Shown here in pieces: positions 8,035 to 14,832 of a DNA stretch of 17,737 nt (position 1 is the first letter of the stretch; every line of letters starts with the position of its first letter). The stretch covers positions 1-17,737 of the forward strand of contig CAJUCQ010000037.1 of NCBI GenBank assembly GCA_910584905.1, given 5' to 3'. Position numbers and translations under genes: made by a program. Under the pieces are notes generated by a model. That model made no database searches, was not told the DNA's origin, and saw only the letters and a program-made list of their open reading frames with translations. Source of the stretch: an uncultured Muribaculaceae bacterium. Lineage in GTDB: Bacteria > Bacteroidota > Bacteroidia > Bacteroidales > Muribaculaceae.

Positions 8035-8625
8035 TTACTTCCCGCGCGATATGCGCTCCAAGCCTTCGGCAACGGCGAGGTAGGCCTCGGGCGCGGCGGC
8101 GAGCAGAGGGGCGTCGTCTTCGGCATCGTCGGACACGGCCGCCGCGAGACGGAATCCGTAGGAGCGGGCATAGTCTTCCACGCGCCGGAGTTTTTCCTTG
8201 CCGCGGCATTCCACGCGCCGCGGATTGGTCACGGGATTCATATCCGTGGCCACATAGCGCCCTTCCCAAATATCGCGTATGTAGGGCGCGGGGGCCGCTG
8301 TCGCCAGCAGCACGGCGTAGCCTTGCGCCCGATAGCCCTCGATGAGAGCGGCGACATCGCTTCGCATGAGCTTCCCGACGGAGGCGACGAAGCGGCGCCG
8401 CAGGCCTTCGGTGGGGCGGATGCGGCTGAATATGCCGAATTTCATCGAGCTGTGGCTCACGAGATTGAGCCGCCTCAACGCGAGCAACCCCGCGCTACAG
8501 GCAAAGGCGCCGATGCGTCCGCGAAGGAGCATCTCGGTCATAGCGCACCGGAAGTAGATATGGAGTGTGTTGCCCTTTACGAGCGTGCCGTCAAGGTCGA
8601 CGGCCACAAGCGGTCTGCGGCTCAT
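8035..8625 (-). CDS. HAD-superfamily phosphatase-like protein
   Basis: This 196-residue protein is a haloacid-dehalogenase-superfamily hydrolase, probably a phosphatase. All four HAD motifs are visible: motif I VDLDGTL (nucleophile Asp10, acid/base Asp12), motif II Thr in LLATAAP, motif III Lys in RGKEKL and motif IV SDDAEDD. The insert between motifs I and II suggests a helical cap of subclass I (IB-like). I chose the ATG at 8625 over a frame start at 8649 because it overlaps the stop of the phosphoribosyltransferase gene as ATGA, a sign of translational coupling. The pair most likely acts on one phosphorylated metabolite, perhaps a phosphoribosyl compound. The substrate cannot be told from the sequence. 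Confidence 0.82.
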   Translation of the reverse strand: MSRRPLVAVDLDGTLVKGNTLHIYFRCAMTEMLLRGRIGAFACSAGLLALRRLNLVSHSSMKFGIFSRIRPTEGLRRRFVASVGKLMRSDVAALIEGYRAQGYAVLLATAAPAPYIRDIWEGRYVATDMNPVTNPRRVECRGKEKLRRVEDYARSYGFRLAAAVSDDAEDDAPLLAAAPEAYLAVAEGLERISRGK

Positions 8626-9188
8626 AGGGGGTAATAATCTTTCGACCACGGAAAGCGTATCAGCGTGGAGTCGTGGTGGAGTGTGTAGTCAGGCATGATT
8701 ATCGGCGACGATGTGGTCACCGTGACAACGGCGCTCCGCACCTCGCGCTCGCCCGGCACGGCGCGAATTCCATCCGTCACGGCCTTGAGCGTGGCGCCGC
8801 TGTCGGTGGCGTCATCGACCACGAGCACCCTCCGCGCCGACGCTATGGCCGCCGTCGTCTTTTCGTCGGGCGTAACAGGCTCGATTGTGCCCGACGGCTT
8901 GCGCAGGGCCAGAAGCCACGCCTCGACGATGCGTAGCATATCGGAAATAAAGCGCGGCGAGCGCCGGAGAATCCTGAAAACGATGCCCGCGTGCTCCTTG
9001 TCGGCCGTGGAGGGTCGGTGGCGCCTTATCGAGCGGTGGGGGATATCGGCAAACATGCACGAGGCGACAAACTCGCCTCCGGTGGCGATGCCGATTATGA
9101 GGTCGGGCGCGTAGTCTTTGGCCACAGTCTCTTCGAGGCTGTGGCACGCAGTGTAAAAATCACGTTCGTTAAGGGTCACGACTCTCAT
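8622..9188 (-). CDS. Type I phosphoribosyltransferase (COG2236-like)
   Basis: This 188-residue protein carries the type I phosphoribosyltransferase PRPP-binding loop, VLVVDDATDSGATL (residues 121-134), a GIATGGEFVA segment at 33-42 in the position of the first phosphate-binding loop, and a C-terminal IRFPWSKDYYPL like the FPW ending of COG2236 purine-type enzymes. Such enzymes move a ribose-5-phosphate group between PRPP and a base. The middle part (residues 50-110) is unusually rich in Arg and hydrophobic residues and does not match a standard enzyme that I recognise, so the base is unknown. It overlaps the HAD gene by four nt and is divergent from the ATP-grasp gene. Its predicted -7 element is so close to the ATG that the mRNA may be nearly leaderless. 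Confidence 0.82.
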   Translation of the reverse strand: MRVVTLNERDFYTACHSLEETVAKDYAPDLIIGIATGGEFVASCMFADIPHRSIRRHRPSTADKEHAGIVFRILRRSPRFISDMLRIVEAWLLALRKPSGTIEPVTPDEKTTAAIASARRVLVVDDATDSGATLKAVTDGIRAVPGEREVRSAVVTVTTSSPIIMPDYTLHHDSTLIRFPWSKDYYPL

Positions 9189-9193
9189 AGCCG

Positions 9194-9201
9194 CAAAGTT
9201 A
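9194..9201 (-). promoter_or_regulatory. -7 element of the phosphoribosyltransferase-HAD operon
   Basis: The minus strand reads TAACTTTG, a full TAnnTTTG match, only five nt before the ATG at 9188. The -33 region has no clear TTTG. If used, the transcript would have almost no 5' leader. Confidence 0.5.
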
Positions 9202-9270
9202 CATATTTTTTTTGAATTGGAGCTGAATTTATGGTCTAAAGAGCTGAATTTTTCGCCTTTATGTACTCTA

Positions 9271-9302
9271 TTGGGGCATTTGGATTTTTTTTCGTATCTT
9301 TG
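9271..9302 (+). promoter_or_regulatory. Promoter of the inositol-lipid operon
   Basis: TTGG at 9271-9274 lies 20 nt before TATCTTTG (9295-9302), which matches the Bacteroidetes -7 consensus TAnnTTTG; the -33 box is a near match. The start would be near 9308, giving a 5' UTR of about 75 nt before the ATG at 9382. It is the only good plus-strand promoter that I see before 15636. Confidence 0.65.
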
Positions 9303-9381
9303 CGGTGCTCTATGCGCTTGCGCGAAGAGCGCTCACAAGCCGCAAGGCTCTTGTAAATCATTATTGCATAAGATTCTACCG

Positions 9382-10251
9382 ATGGCAGAAGTCACAATTG
9401 CGGGAATAATGCGCGCCGGCGTCTATTCCCCGAACCATATAGGAAACGATGCGGCGATTTTCAACGCCGTGGCCGACCAGTTGCGCAAACGCGGCTGCGA
9501 GGTGAATGTGTACAGCGAAGAGCAGTTCAACGACGACGGAATCCGGGGCGAGCGTATTGTCCTCAACATGTGTCGTGAGCAAAGAAGCATCGCCCGCCTG
9601 CAGAAGCTTGAGGACGACGGTTGTCTCGTAATCAACTCCGGCTACGGCATCGAGAACTGCACCCGCGAGAGGATGACTCGCATCCTCCTCGGCTCCGGAA
9701 TCCCTTATCCCGAATCGCTTATCGTAAACACCGACGAGGGCATCCGCGACAGACTTCTGCGCGCAAAAATGGACCGCGTGTGGATCAAACGGGGCGATTT
9801 CCACGCCATGCACAAGGAGGACGTCAGCTACGTCCGCCACGCCGAAGAGGCGCAGGAAGTGCTTCAGGAGTATTTCCTCCGGGGCATCAAGCGTGCCGTC
9901 ATCAACCGCCACCTCGAAGGCGACCTCATTAAATTCTACGGCGTCGCCGGAACCGGCTATTTCTACTGGTTCTATCCCTTCGACGACGGACACAGCAAGT
10001 GGGGCTCCGAAGCCGTGAACGGCAAATCCAAGGGCTTCGATTTTGACCCCGCAAAGCTTCATGAGCTTTGCGAAAAATCGTCCGAACTCCTTGACGTCCT
10101 TGTCTACGGCGGCGATTGCATCGTCGGGCCGGACGGCGTGACGCGTATCATCGACTTCAACGACTGGCCTTCATTCGCGCCTTGCCGCGCCGAGGCCGCT
10201 CCTTTCATAGCCCGCGCCGTCCTTGCGGAAATTAAAAAACACAAGTCATGA
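9382..10251 (+). CDS. ATP-grasp family enzyme of unknown substrate
   Basis: This 289-residue protein has the layout of an ATP-grasp ligase or kinase. An N-terminal alpha/beta part (residues 1-100) precedes a probable nucleotide-binding Lys in VWIKRGDFHAMHKEDV (133-148), the strand HLEGDLIKFYGV (177-188) and the metal-binding end IIDFNDWPSF (266-275; D268 and N270 in the D-x-N position). I chose the ATG at 9382 (MAEVTIAG); a frame open from 9217 crosses the promoter. The gene opens the inositol-lipid operon and its stop overlaps the PgpA-type gene by ATGA. ATP-grasp enzymes include amino-acid ligases (RimK) and inositol phosphate kinases (ITPK), so modification of an inositol or lipid head group is conceivable, but this is inference. 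Confidence 0.75.
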   Translation: MAEVTIAGIMRAGVYSPNHIGNDAAIFNAVADQLRKRGCEVNVYSEEQFNDDGIRGERIVLNMCREQRSIARLQKLEDDGCLVINSGYGIENCTRERMTRILLGSGIPYPESLIVNTDEGIRDRLLRAKMDRVWIKRGDFHAMHKEDVSYVRHAEEAQEVLQEYFLRGIKRAVINRHLEGDLIKFYGVAGTGYFYWFYPFDDGHSKWGSEAVNGKSKGFDFDPAKLHELCEKSSELLDVLVYGGDCIVGPDGVTRIIDFNDWPSFAPCRAEAAPFIARAVLAEIKKHKS

Positions 10252-10802
10252 ACCCTTCGCCGACCAACACCCCCTTCGACCCCCGCACGGCCGCGCATAT
10301 CCGTCGCCGCCCCGCCGGAGGCAACGGTGGATTCCCCTTTGTCCCCCGCATGCTCGCCACGTCGTTCTTCGTCGGCTATCTACCCCTTGCCCCCGGCACG
10401 TGGGGGGCGCTCCTTGCCATCCTGCTTTGGTTGCCGCTGTATTTGTGGGCCTCCCCGGAGCTGTGTTTCTGGGCCACTCTTGTCGCCGCCGCCGCTTACA
10501 CCGTGGCCGGAACGTGGGCAAGCTCCGTCTCCGAAAAATACTGGGGAAAAGACCCCGTCATTGCCTGCGCCGACGAGACCGTGGGCCAGTGGATAAGCCT
10601 CCTGCCCGTGGCTCCCTTCTGCCCGTGGTGGGAAATTCTGCTCTCGCTGGCTCTGTTCCGCTTTTTCGATATTGCCAAGCCGCTGGGCATACGCGCCATG
10701 GAGCGCCTTCCGAGGGGCTACGGCATGATGGCCGACGACATCCTTGCCGGAATATATTCCGCCGTAATCATTCTGGTTGTCAACTCGTTTTTTATGAAAT
10801 AA
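10248..10802 (+). CDS. PgpA-type lipid phosphatase, likely phosphatidylinositol-phosphate phosphatase
   Basis: This 184-residue membrane protein is of the phosphatidylglycerophosphatase A family. The signature stretches are present: PLAPGTWG (46-53), KDPVIACADETVGQW (101-115), FDIAKPLG (140-147) and GYGMMADDILAG (158-168), with the paired acidic residues expected for Mg2+ binding, plus about four hydrophobic segments. In B. thetaiotaomicron a PgpA-like enzyme in the inositol-lipid locus is held to remove the terminal phosphate of phosphatidylinositol phosphate, and the neighbours here suggest the same job rather than phosphatidylglycerol synthesis. It starts inside the ATP-grasp stop codon (ATGA) and ends one nt before the next ATG. 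The N-terminal 34 residues are polar and Pro-rich; a start at the internal Met35 is possible. Confidence 0.85.
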   Translation: MNPSPTNTPFDPRTAAHIRRRPAGGNGGFPFVPRMLATSFFVGYLPLAPGTWGALLAILLWLPLYLWASPELCFWATLVAAAAYTVAGTWASSVSEKYWGKDPVIACADETVGQWISLLPVAPFCPWWEILLSLALFRFFDIAKPLGIRAMERLPRGYGMMADDILAGIYSAVIILVVNSFFMK

Positions 10803-10803
10803 G

Positions 10804-11349
10804 ATGGGAAAACTTAAAAACGCAGGCGATAAACTTCTGCACAACAATTCGCTCGTGTTCACATTCCTGAGGTCTGTCGTGTCATCTCAGGCCGCATCGT
10901 GGACCGACATGATATTCCGCGTCGTCCTCTTCTCGTTCGTTTTCCGTTCGCTCGACCCCTTTTACCGCTCAAACCTTTCGGTTGCCTGCGGAGCTGTCCT
11001 CGGAGGCGTCGTGAACTGCGCCATCAACTACCACTTCACCTTCCATGCCTCGGGGCAAAGCGTTCGCGCCGTCATCGTGAAGTATATACTCGTATGGACC
11101 GGCAGCCTCCTCCTGAACATGTACGGCACGACCTTCGCAAGCCTCTGGCTCAGCACGCGCCGCTGGCTCCTCGATCTCGGCCTTACGGCCGATGCAATCT
11201 TCGCCGGTTCGACCCTCCTTGTGTCCCTGCTGGTGTCGTGGTTCTGGAACTTTGCCCTCCAGCGCTATTTCGTATATCGCCCGACACGCTTCGACGCATG
11301 CGCCATCAGGATTGCCGGGTTTTTCATCCCTTCGAAGTTCAAACGTTAA
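10804..11349 (+). CDS. GtrA-like membrane protein
   Basis: This 181-residue protein has four hydrophobic segments (about 38-52, 57-78, 88-108 and 129-155) and GtrA-family features: VVNCAINYHFTFHA after the second segment and SWFWNFALQRYFVY after the fourth, both matching the N-[YF]-x-[FW]-x-[FR]-x-[WF]VF-type pattern of the family. GtrA proteins are thought to help move lipid-linked sugars across the cytoplasmic membrane. In this operon a natural guess is transfer of an inositol lipid or its precursor across the membrane. It begins one nt after the PgpA-type stop codon, and 24 AT-rich nt separate it from the next gene. Function inferred from family and context. Confidence 0.78.
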   Translation: MGKLKNAGDKLLHNNSLVFTFLRSVVSSQAASWTDMIFRVVLFSFVFRSLDPFYRSNLSVACGAVLGGVVNCAINYHFTFHASGQSVRAVIVKYILVWTGSLLLNMYGTTFASLWLSTRRWLLDLGLTADAIFAGSTLLVSLLVSWFWNFALQRYFVYRPTRFDACAIRIAGFFIPSKFKR

Positions 11350-11373
11350 ACTCTTTGTATAAATACGTATAAA

Positions 11374-12069
11374 ATGGGACTCAAGCAGACTGCAAAATCA
11401 TCCCGCGATGCCCTTCAGCAGGGTATCTATGTGGTTATAAATCCGTTTGTGCGGCTTCTTATAAAAATGGGAGTGACACCCAATATGGTCACAACGATAG
11501 GCTTCCTCGGCAATGTCGCCGCAGCCGCCGTGCTGGCATGGACGGGATGGCAGGTGATGCAGGCTCCCGGCTCGCAACCAGACTACGCCCTCGTCACTCT
11601 CGCCGGAGCGCTCGTAATCGGCTTCTCGCTCTTCGACATGCTCGACGGGCAGGTTGCCCGTCTCGGCGCCATGACAAGTCGTTTCGGCGCTATGTACGAC
11701 TCCGTTCTCGACCGCTATTGCGAACTCTTCACCCTCGGTGGAATCGCTTATTACTTTATGGGTTGCGGGAGCTTCGGCGCGGCGATTGTCACCTTCATGG
11801 CCCTCGTCGGCAGTATCATGGTGTCGTATGTGCGCGCCCGTGCCGAAGGCCTTGATATCGAGTGCAAGATAGGCTTCATGCAGCGCCCGGAGCGCGTGGT
11901 CGTCACCGCCCTTGCCCTGCTTGCAACCGGAATCGTGGGGCAGAACCTCCCCGCCGGCTCGACCTTCGCCCCCGACGCTATCCTCCTGTGCGCCATGTGG
12001 GTCATCGCAATCTTTGCCAATCTCACGGCCTTCGCCCGTATCGCCCACTGCCGCAGGCAGCTCAAGTAA
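11374..12069 (+). CDS. CDP-alcohol phosphatidyltransferase, likely phosphatidylinositol-phosphate synthase
   Basis: This 231-residue integral membrane enzyme carries the complete CDP-alcohol phosphatidyltransferase signature D-x2-D-G-x2-A-R-x8-G-x3-D-x3-D at residues 88-113 (D88, D91, G92, A95, R96, G105, D109, D113), preceded by the usual VTPNMVTTIGF and flanked by about five or six membrane helices. It most likely condenses CDP-diacylglycerol with inositol phosphate to make phosphatidylinositol phosphate, as established for the equivalent gene in B. thetaiotaomicron; the substrate is inferred from the neighbouring inositol-phosphate synthase and AUR1-like genes. A phosphatidylglycerophosphate synthase role would be the main alternative. 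It lies 24 nt after the GtrA gene and 19 nt before the PAP2 gene. Confidence 0.85.
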   Translation: MGLKQTAKSSRDALQQGIYVVINPFVRLLIKMGVTPNMVTTIGFLGNVAAAAVLAWTGWQVMQAPGSQPDYALVTLAGALVIGFSLFDMLDGQVARLGAMTSRFGAMYDSVLDRYCELFTLGGIAYYFMGCGSFGAAIVTFMALVGSIMVSYVRARAEGLDIECKIGFMQRPERVVVTALALLATGIVGQNLPAGSTFAPDAILLCAMWVIAIFANLTAFARIAHCRRQLK

Positions 12070-12088
12070 TCTGACAAACTTCCCGGTC

Positions 12089-13012
12089 ATGACTGTGCCT
12101 GTAAAAAAAGAAGCATGCGTCTGCGTGGCCGCCCTGCTGGTTTGGCTGGCGGTGACGGCTGTCGGAGTCGGCTTCCGCCCGGAGCATCCTGTGATGGCGC
12201 TCCTGATTTTTGTGCTGTTTTTCATCACCGCCCCCACGCGCCGACTCGTCGTGGCACTGGTCCCCTTCTTCCTGTTCGGGATTAGCTACGACTGGATGAA
12301 CCTCCTCCCCAACTACGAGGTCAACCCCGTCGACGTGCGCGGGCTCTATGAGGCCGAAAAAGCATTGTTCGGAATTGCCGGTCCCGCCGGAGTCCTCACC
12401 CCCAACGAGTTCTTTGCCGCACACACCTCCGCCCTGATGGACTTCTTCGCCGGAGTCTTCTATCTCTGCTGGGTGCCCCTCCCGATTATATTCGGGCTGT
12501 GGCTTTATTTCACCGGGCGCCGCGGAGATTACCTCCGCTTCGCCCTTGTTTTCCTGCTGGTAAACCTCTTGGGCTTCGCATTCTATTACGTCCACCCGGC
12601 CGCTCCGCCGTGGTATGTGGCCCTCCACGGATTCGAACCCGTCCTCGGCACTCCCGGCGACGTCGCCGGGCTCGGTCGTTTCGACGAAATGACCGGCCTC
12701 GGCATCTTCAACGGCCTGTATGTCCGTAATTCCAACGTATTCGCCGCCCTCCCTTCGCTCCACTCGGCCTACACCCTCGTGGCCCTCATATATGCCGTGA
12801 GGGCGCGCGCCGGCGCTCCGTGGATTGCCACACTCGCCGTCGTCACGCTCGGGATATGGTTCACCGCCGTCTACACTTCCCATCATTATATCATCGACGT
12901 GCTCGCCGGAATTACGTGTGCTTTTGCCGGATTCGCCATTTTCGAATTCGTGCTCATGCGCATCCCCGCATTCCGCCGCTTCATCGCGCGATACGTCGCC
13001 TATATCTCGTAA
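12089..13012 (+). CDS. AUR1/PAP2-type inositol phosphosphingolipid synthase
   Basis: This 307-residue membrane protein resembles yeast AUR1 and bacterial PAP2_3 proteins. The AUR1-like motif YYVHPAAPPWY is at 166-176, the PAP2 motif with catalytic His is at 221-228 (LPSLHSAY, H225), and the third motif SHHYIIDVLAG is at 264-274 (H266, D270). About six to eight hydrophobic segments are visible. By analogy with AUR1 and the Bacteroides enzyme, it likely transfers phosphoinositol from phosphatidylinositol to dihydroceramide. The start is the ATG at 12089 (MTVPVKKEAC), 19 nt after the phosphatidyltransferase stop; a frame open from 11912 overlaps that gene and is not credible. The next gene follows after nine nt. 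Dihydroceramide synthesis genes are not in this window. Confidence 0.85.
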   Translation: MTVPVKKEACVCVAALLVWLAVTAVGVGFRPEHPVMALLIFVLFFITAPTRRLVVALVPFFLFGISYDWMNLLPNYEVNPVDVRGLYEAEKALFGIAGPAGVLTPNEFFAAHTSALMDFFAGVFYLCWVPLPIIFGLWLYFTGRRGDYLRFALVFLLVNLLGFAFYYVHPAAPPWYVALHGFEPVLGTPGDVAGLGRFDEMTGLGIFNGLYVRNSNVFAALPSLHSAYTLVALIYAVRARAGAPWIATLAVVTLGIWFTAVYTSHHYIIDVLAGITCAFAGFAIFEFVLMRIPAFRRFIARYVAYIS

Positions 13013-13021
13013 AACCACAAT

Positions 13022-13882
13022 ATGGAATATACCGTTAACGGAGAAAAATACGAGGTCCGCCCCGATGTCCTCGCCTATGACGACATCCGGCAGATGGTCC
13101 CCGCGCTCGACGGCCACCCCAAGCTCGTCAACGCTTTGCTGAAATTCCTGTCTGTCGACAAAGTCAACGCCGTCCACCGCGCTTGTTGCGACACACCCGG
13201 ACCCGATTTTGTGCGTCGCCTTCTGTTCGAGCAGTTTCGAATCAAGCTGCAGGTCGATAACGAGCAAGTGCTCGACAACCTCCCCGAGGGCGCTTTTATC
13301 ACCGTCAGCAACCATCCCCTCGGCGCCCTCGACGGAATTGCCCTTATCCACCTCGTGGCTTCTCGTCGCCCGGAATATCGCGTGATGGTGAACATGATTC
13401 TCGGACACATCACCGCCATGCGCCCGAATTTCATCGCCGTCGACCAAAGCGCATCGACCGACCCCGCAAAGAGAGCGGTATCCGTCGCCGGCATACGGCG
13501 CGCCCTCAAACAGCTCGCCGACGGTCAGCCCCTCGGCTTCTTCCCCGCCGGAGCAATGAGCAAGACCGACTGCCGCTACAAGACCCGCGACCGCGAGTGG
13601 CAGGACAGTGTGCTCCAGATTATCTGGCGCGCGAAAGTCCCGGTGATTCCTATTTATTTCCACGACAAAAACTCGCTGTGGTGCAATTTTCTCGGCCACG
13701 CACTCTGGCAGGCGCGGTCACTCAGAATCCCCGCAGAAGTGTTCCGTAAAGTCGGCAAGACGCTTCATATTTCCGTCGGCGAGCCCATTTCGCCCGACGA
13801 ACAGCGCCTCCACGCCACCGACGCGAAAAGTCTCGGTAAATATCTTCGTGAAAAAACTTATGCCCTGAGAGGAGGAGAATGA
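13022..13882 (+). CDS. Lysophospholipid/OlsF-type acyltransferase
   Basis: This 286-residue protein is a PlsC-superfamily acyltransferase of the hemolysin-like (OlsF/GlsA) kind. The catalytic box SNHPLGALDG lies at residues 96-105 (H98, D104; five residues apart, which I recall as normal for this branch, against four in classical PlsC), and the acyl-acceptor motif FFPAGAMS is at 173-180. The preceding stretch (FEQFRIKLQVDNEQVLDNLPEG) also fits that branch. Such enzymes O-acylate lipid acceptors, for example in ornithine or glycine lipid synthesis. Here, between AUR1-like and CDP-alcohol transferase genes, it may acylate an inositol lipid or a lyso-precursor. It has no obvious membrane helix. 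Its stop overlaps the next start by ATGA, suggesting coupling with the second phosphatidyltransferase. Confidence 0.82.
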   Translation: MEYTVNGEKYEVRPDVLAYDDIRQMVPALDGHPKLVNALLKFLSVDKVNAVHRACCDTPGPDFVRRLLFEQFRIKLQVDNEQVLDNLPEGAFITVSNHPLGALDGIALIHLVASRRPEYRVMVNMILGHITAMRPNFIAVDQSASTDPAKRAVSVAGIRRALKQLADGQPLGFFPAGAMSKTDCRYKTRDREWQDSVLQIIWRAKVPVIPIYFHDKNSLWCNFLGHALWQARSLRIPAEVFRKVGKTLHISVGEPISPDEQRLHATDAKSLGKYLREKTYALRGGE

Positions 13883-14832
13883 AAATAGACTTTAACGCTT
13901 ACAGGCAGTCACTGAAGTCGATGGATACCGAGGAGCATATCGACCTCGCGTTCTATCGCCCCATCGGCTACTGCTGGGCTGTCCTTGCCGCCTCGTTGGG
14001 CATAACGCCCAACGTCATCACCATCGCCTCGATTTTTATCGGCGTCGGCGCCGGAATTGCTTTTTATTTCGATAATATATGGATTAATGTCGTCGGGATG
14101 CTCCTCCTCGTGTGGGCTAACTCCTTCGACAGCGCAGACGGCCAGCTTGCGCGGATGACGCATCAGTACTCGAGAATCGGACGTATTCTCGACGGCCTGA
14201 GCGGCGATTTTTGGTTCGCGTCGATATACATCGCCATCTGCCTTAGAGAAAATGTCACCTCGGCGTTCTTCTCGGAGCATCCGTGGCTGATTTGGTCCGT
14301 TGCCGCAGTCTCCGGCCTGTGCCATGCAAAGCAGGCGGCTATGGCCGACTACTATCGCCAGTTTCATCTCTATTTCCTCAAAGGCGAGGACGGCTCGGAG
14401 CTGGATTCGACAACGCAATTGCGCCGAAAACTTGCGTCCTTGTCATGGACTCGAGATTTCTGGAAGAAGATTACGCTCTTCTTTTATACGAATTACACGG
14501 CAAATCAAGAGGTGATGACCCCCGCGATGCAGGCCCTGAGGCGCGAACTCTCGGCGCGATTCCCCGACGGACGCGTGCCACAGGCTTTCCGCGACGATTT
14601 TCGTAAACTCAGCCTCCCGTTGATGAAGTTTACCAATATTCTTTCTTTCAACTGGCGCACAATTGCCCTATTTGCTTCGCTTTTCGCGAGGATGCCGTGG
14701 CTTTATTTTGCGTTCGAACTGATTGTTCTCAACGGCCTCCTCGTTTATATGACCCGTCGCCACGAGGCGATGTGTCGAAAACTCACTAATGATCTTGAAA
14801 ATGGAAAATATTCTCCCGTCGGGCTCGGTTAA
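13879..14832 (+). CDS. Second CDP-alcohol phosphotransferase family protein, variant active site
   Basis: This 317-residue membrane protein has the CDP-alcohol phosphotransferase core D84-x2-D87-G88-x2-A91-R92-x8-G101-x3-D105, but where the fourth Asp should stand (position 109) there is Gly, and Asp follows one residue later (D110). It is longer than the usual 200-residue members, with a soluble-looking insert at about 165-250 and a hydrophobic C-terminal part. The early ITPNVITIASIFIG segment is typical. It probably joins a CDP-linked group to an alcohol, but the substrate is unknown. It is coupled to the acyltransferase by an ATGA overlap and overlaps the HAD gene at its 3' end. A paralogue serving a second polar head group is the simplest reading. 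Confidence 0.8.
   Translation: MKIDFNAYRQSLKSMDTEEHIDLAFYRPIGYCWAVLAASLGITPNVITIASIFIGVGAGIAFYFDNIWINVVGMLLLVWANSFDSADGQLARMTHQYSRIGRILDGLSGDFWFASIYIAICLRENVTSAFFSEHPWLIWSVAAVSGLCHAKQAAMADYYRQFHLYFLKGEDGSELDSTTQLRRKLASLSWTRDFWKKITLFFYTNYTANQEVMTPAMQALRRELSARFPDGRVPQAFRDDFRKLSLPLMKFTNILSFNWRTIALFASLFARMPWLYFAFELIVLNGLLVYMTRRHEAMCRKLTNDLENGKYSPVGLG

Noticed and set aside
9217..9381. N-terminal extension of the ATP-grasp protein
   Set aside because: It crosses the predicted promoter, and the domain begins naturally at the ATG at 9382.
11912..12088. N-terminal extension of the AUR1-like protein
   Set aside because: It overlaps the phosphatidyltransferase gene by about 160 nt; the ATG at 12089 gives a normal first membrane helix.
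13114..13334. Loss of the HxxxxD acyltransferase box (H98 and D104 are five residues apart)
   Set aside because: I recall HPxGGxDG with this spacing as normal for hemolysin/OlsF-type acyltransferases, so it is not reported as an anomaly.
12062..13699. 545-codon minus-strand frame opposite the AUR1-like and acyltransferase genes
   Set aside because: It is antisense to two well-supported genes, and its product is a low-complexity acidic Gly/Glu/Val/Asp/His mixture typical of shadows of GC-rich genes.
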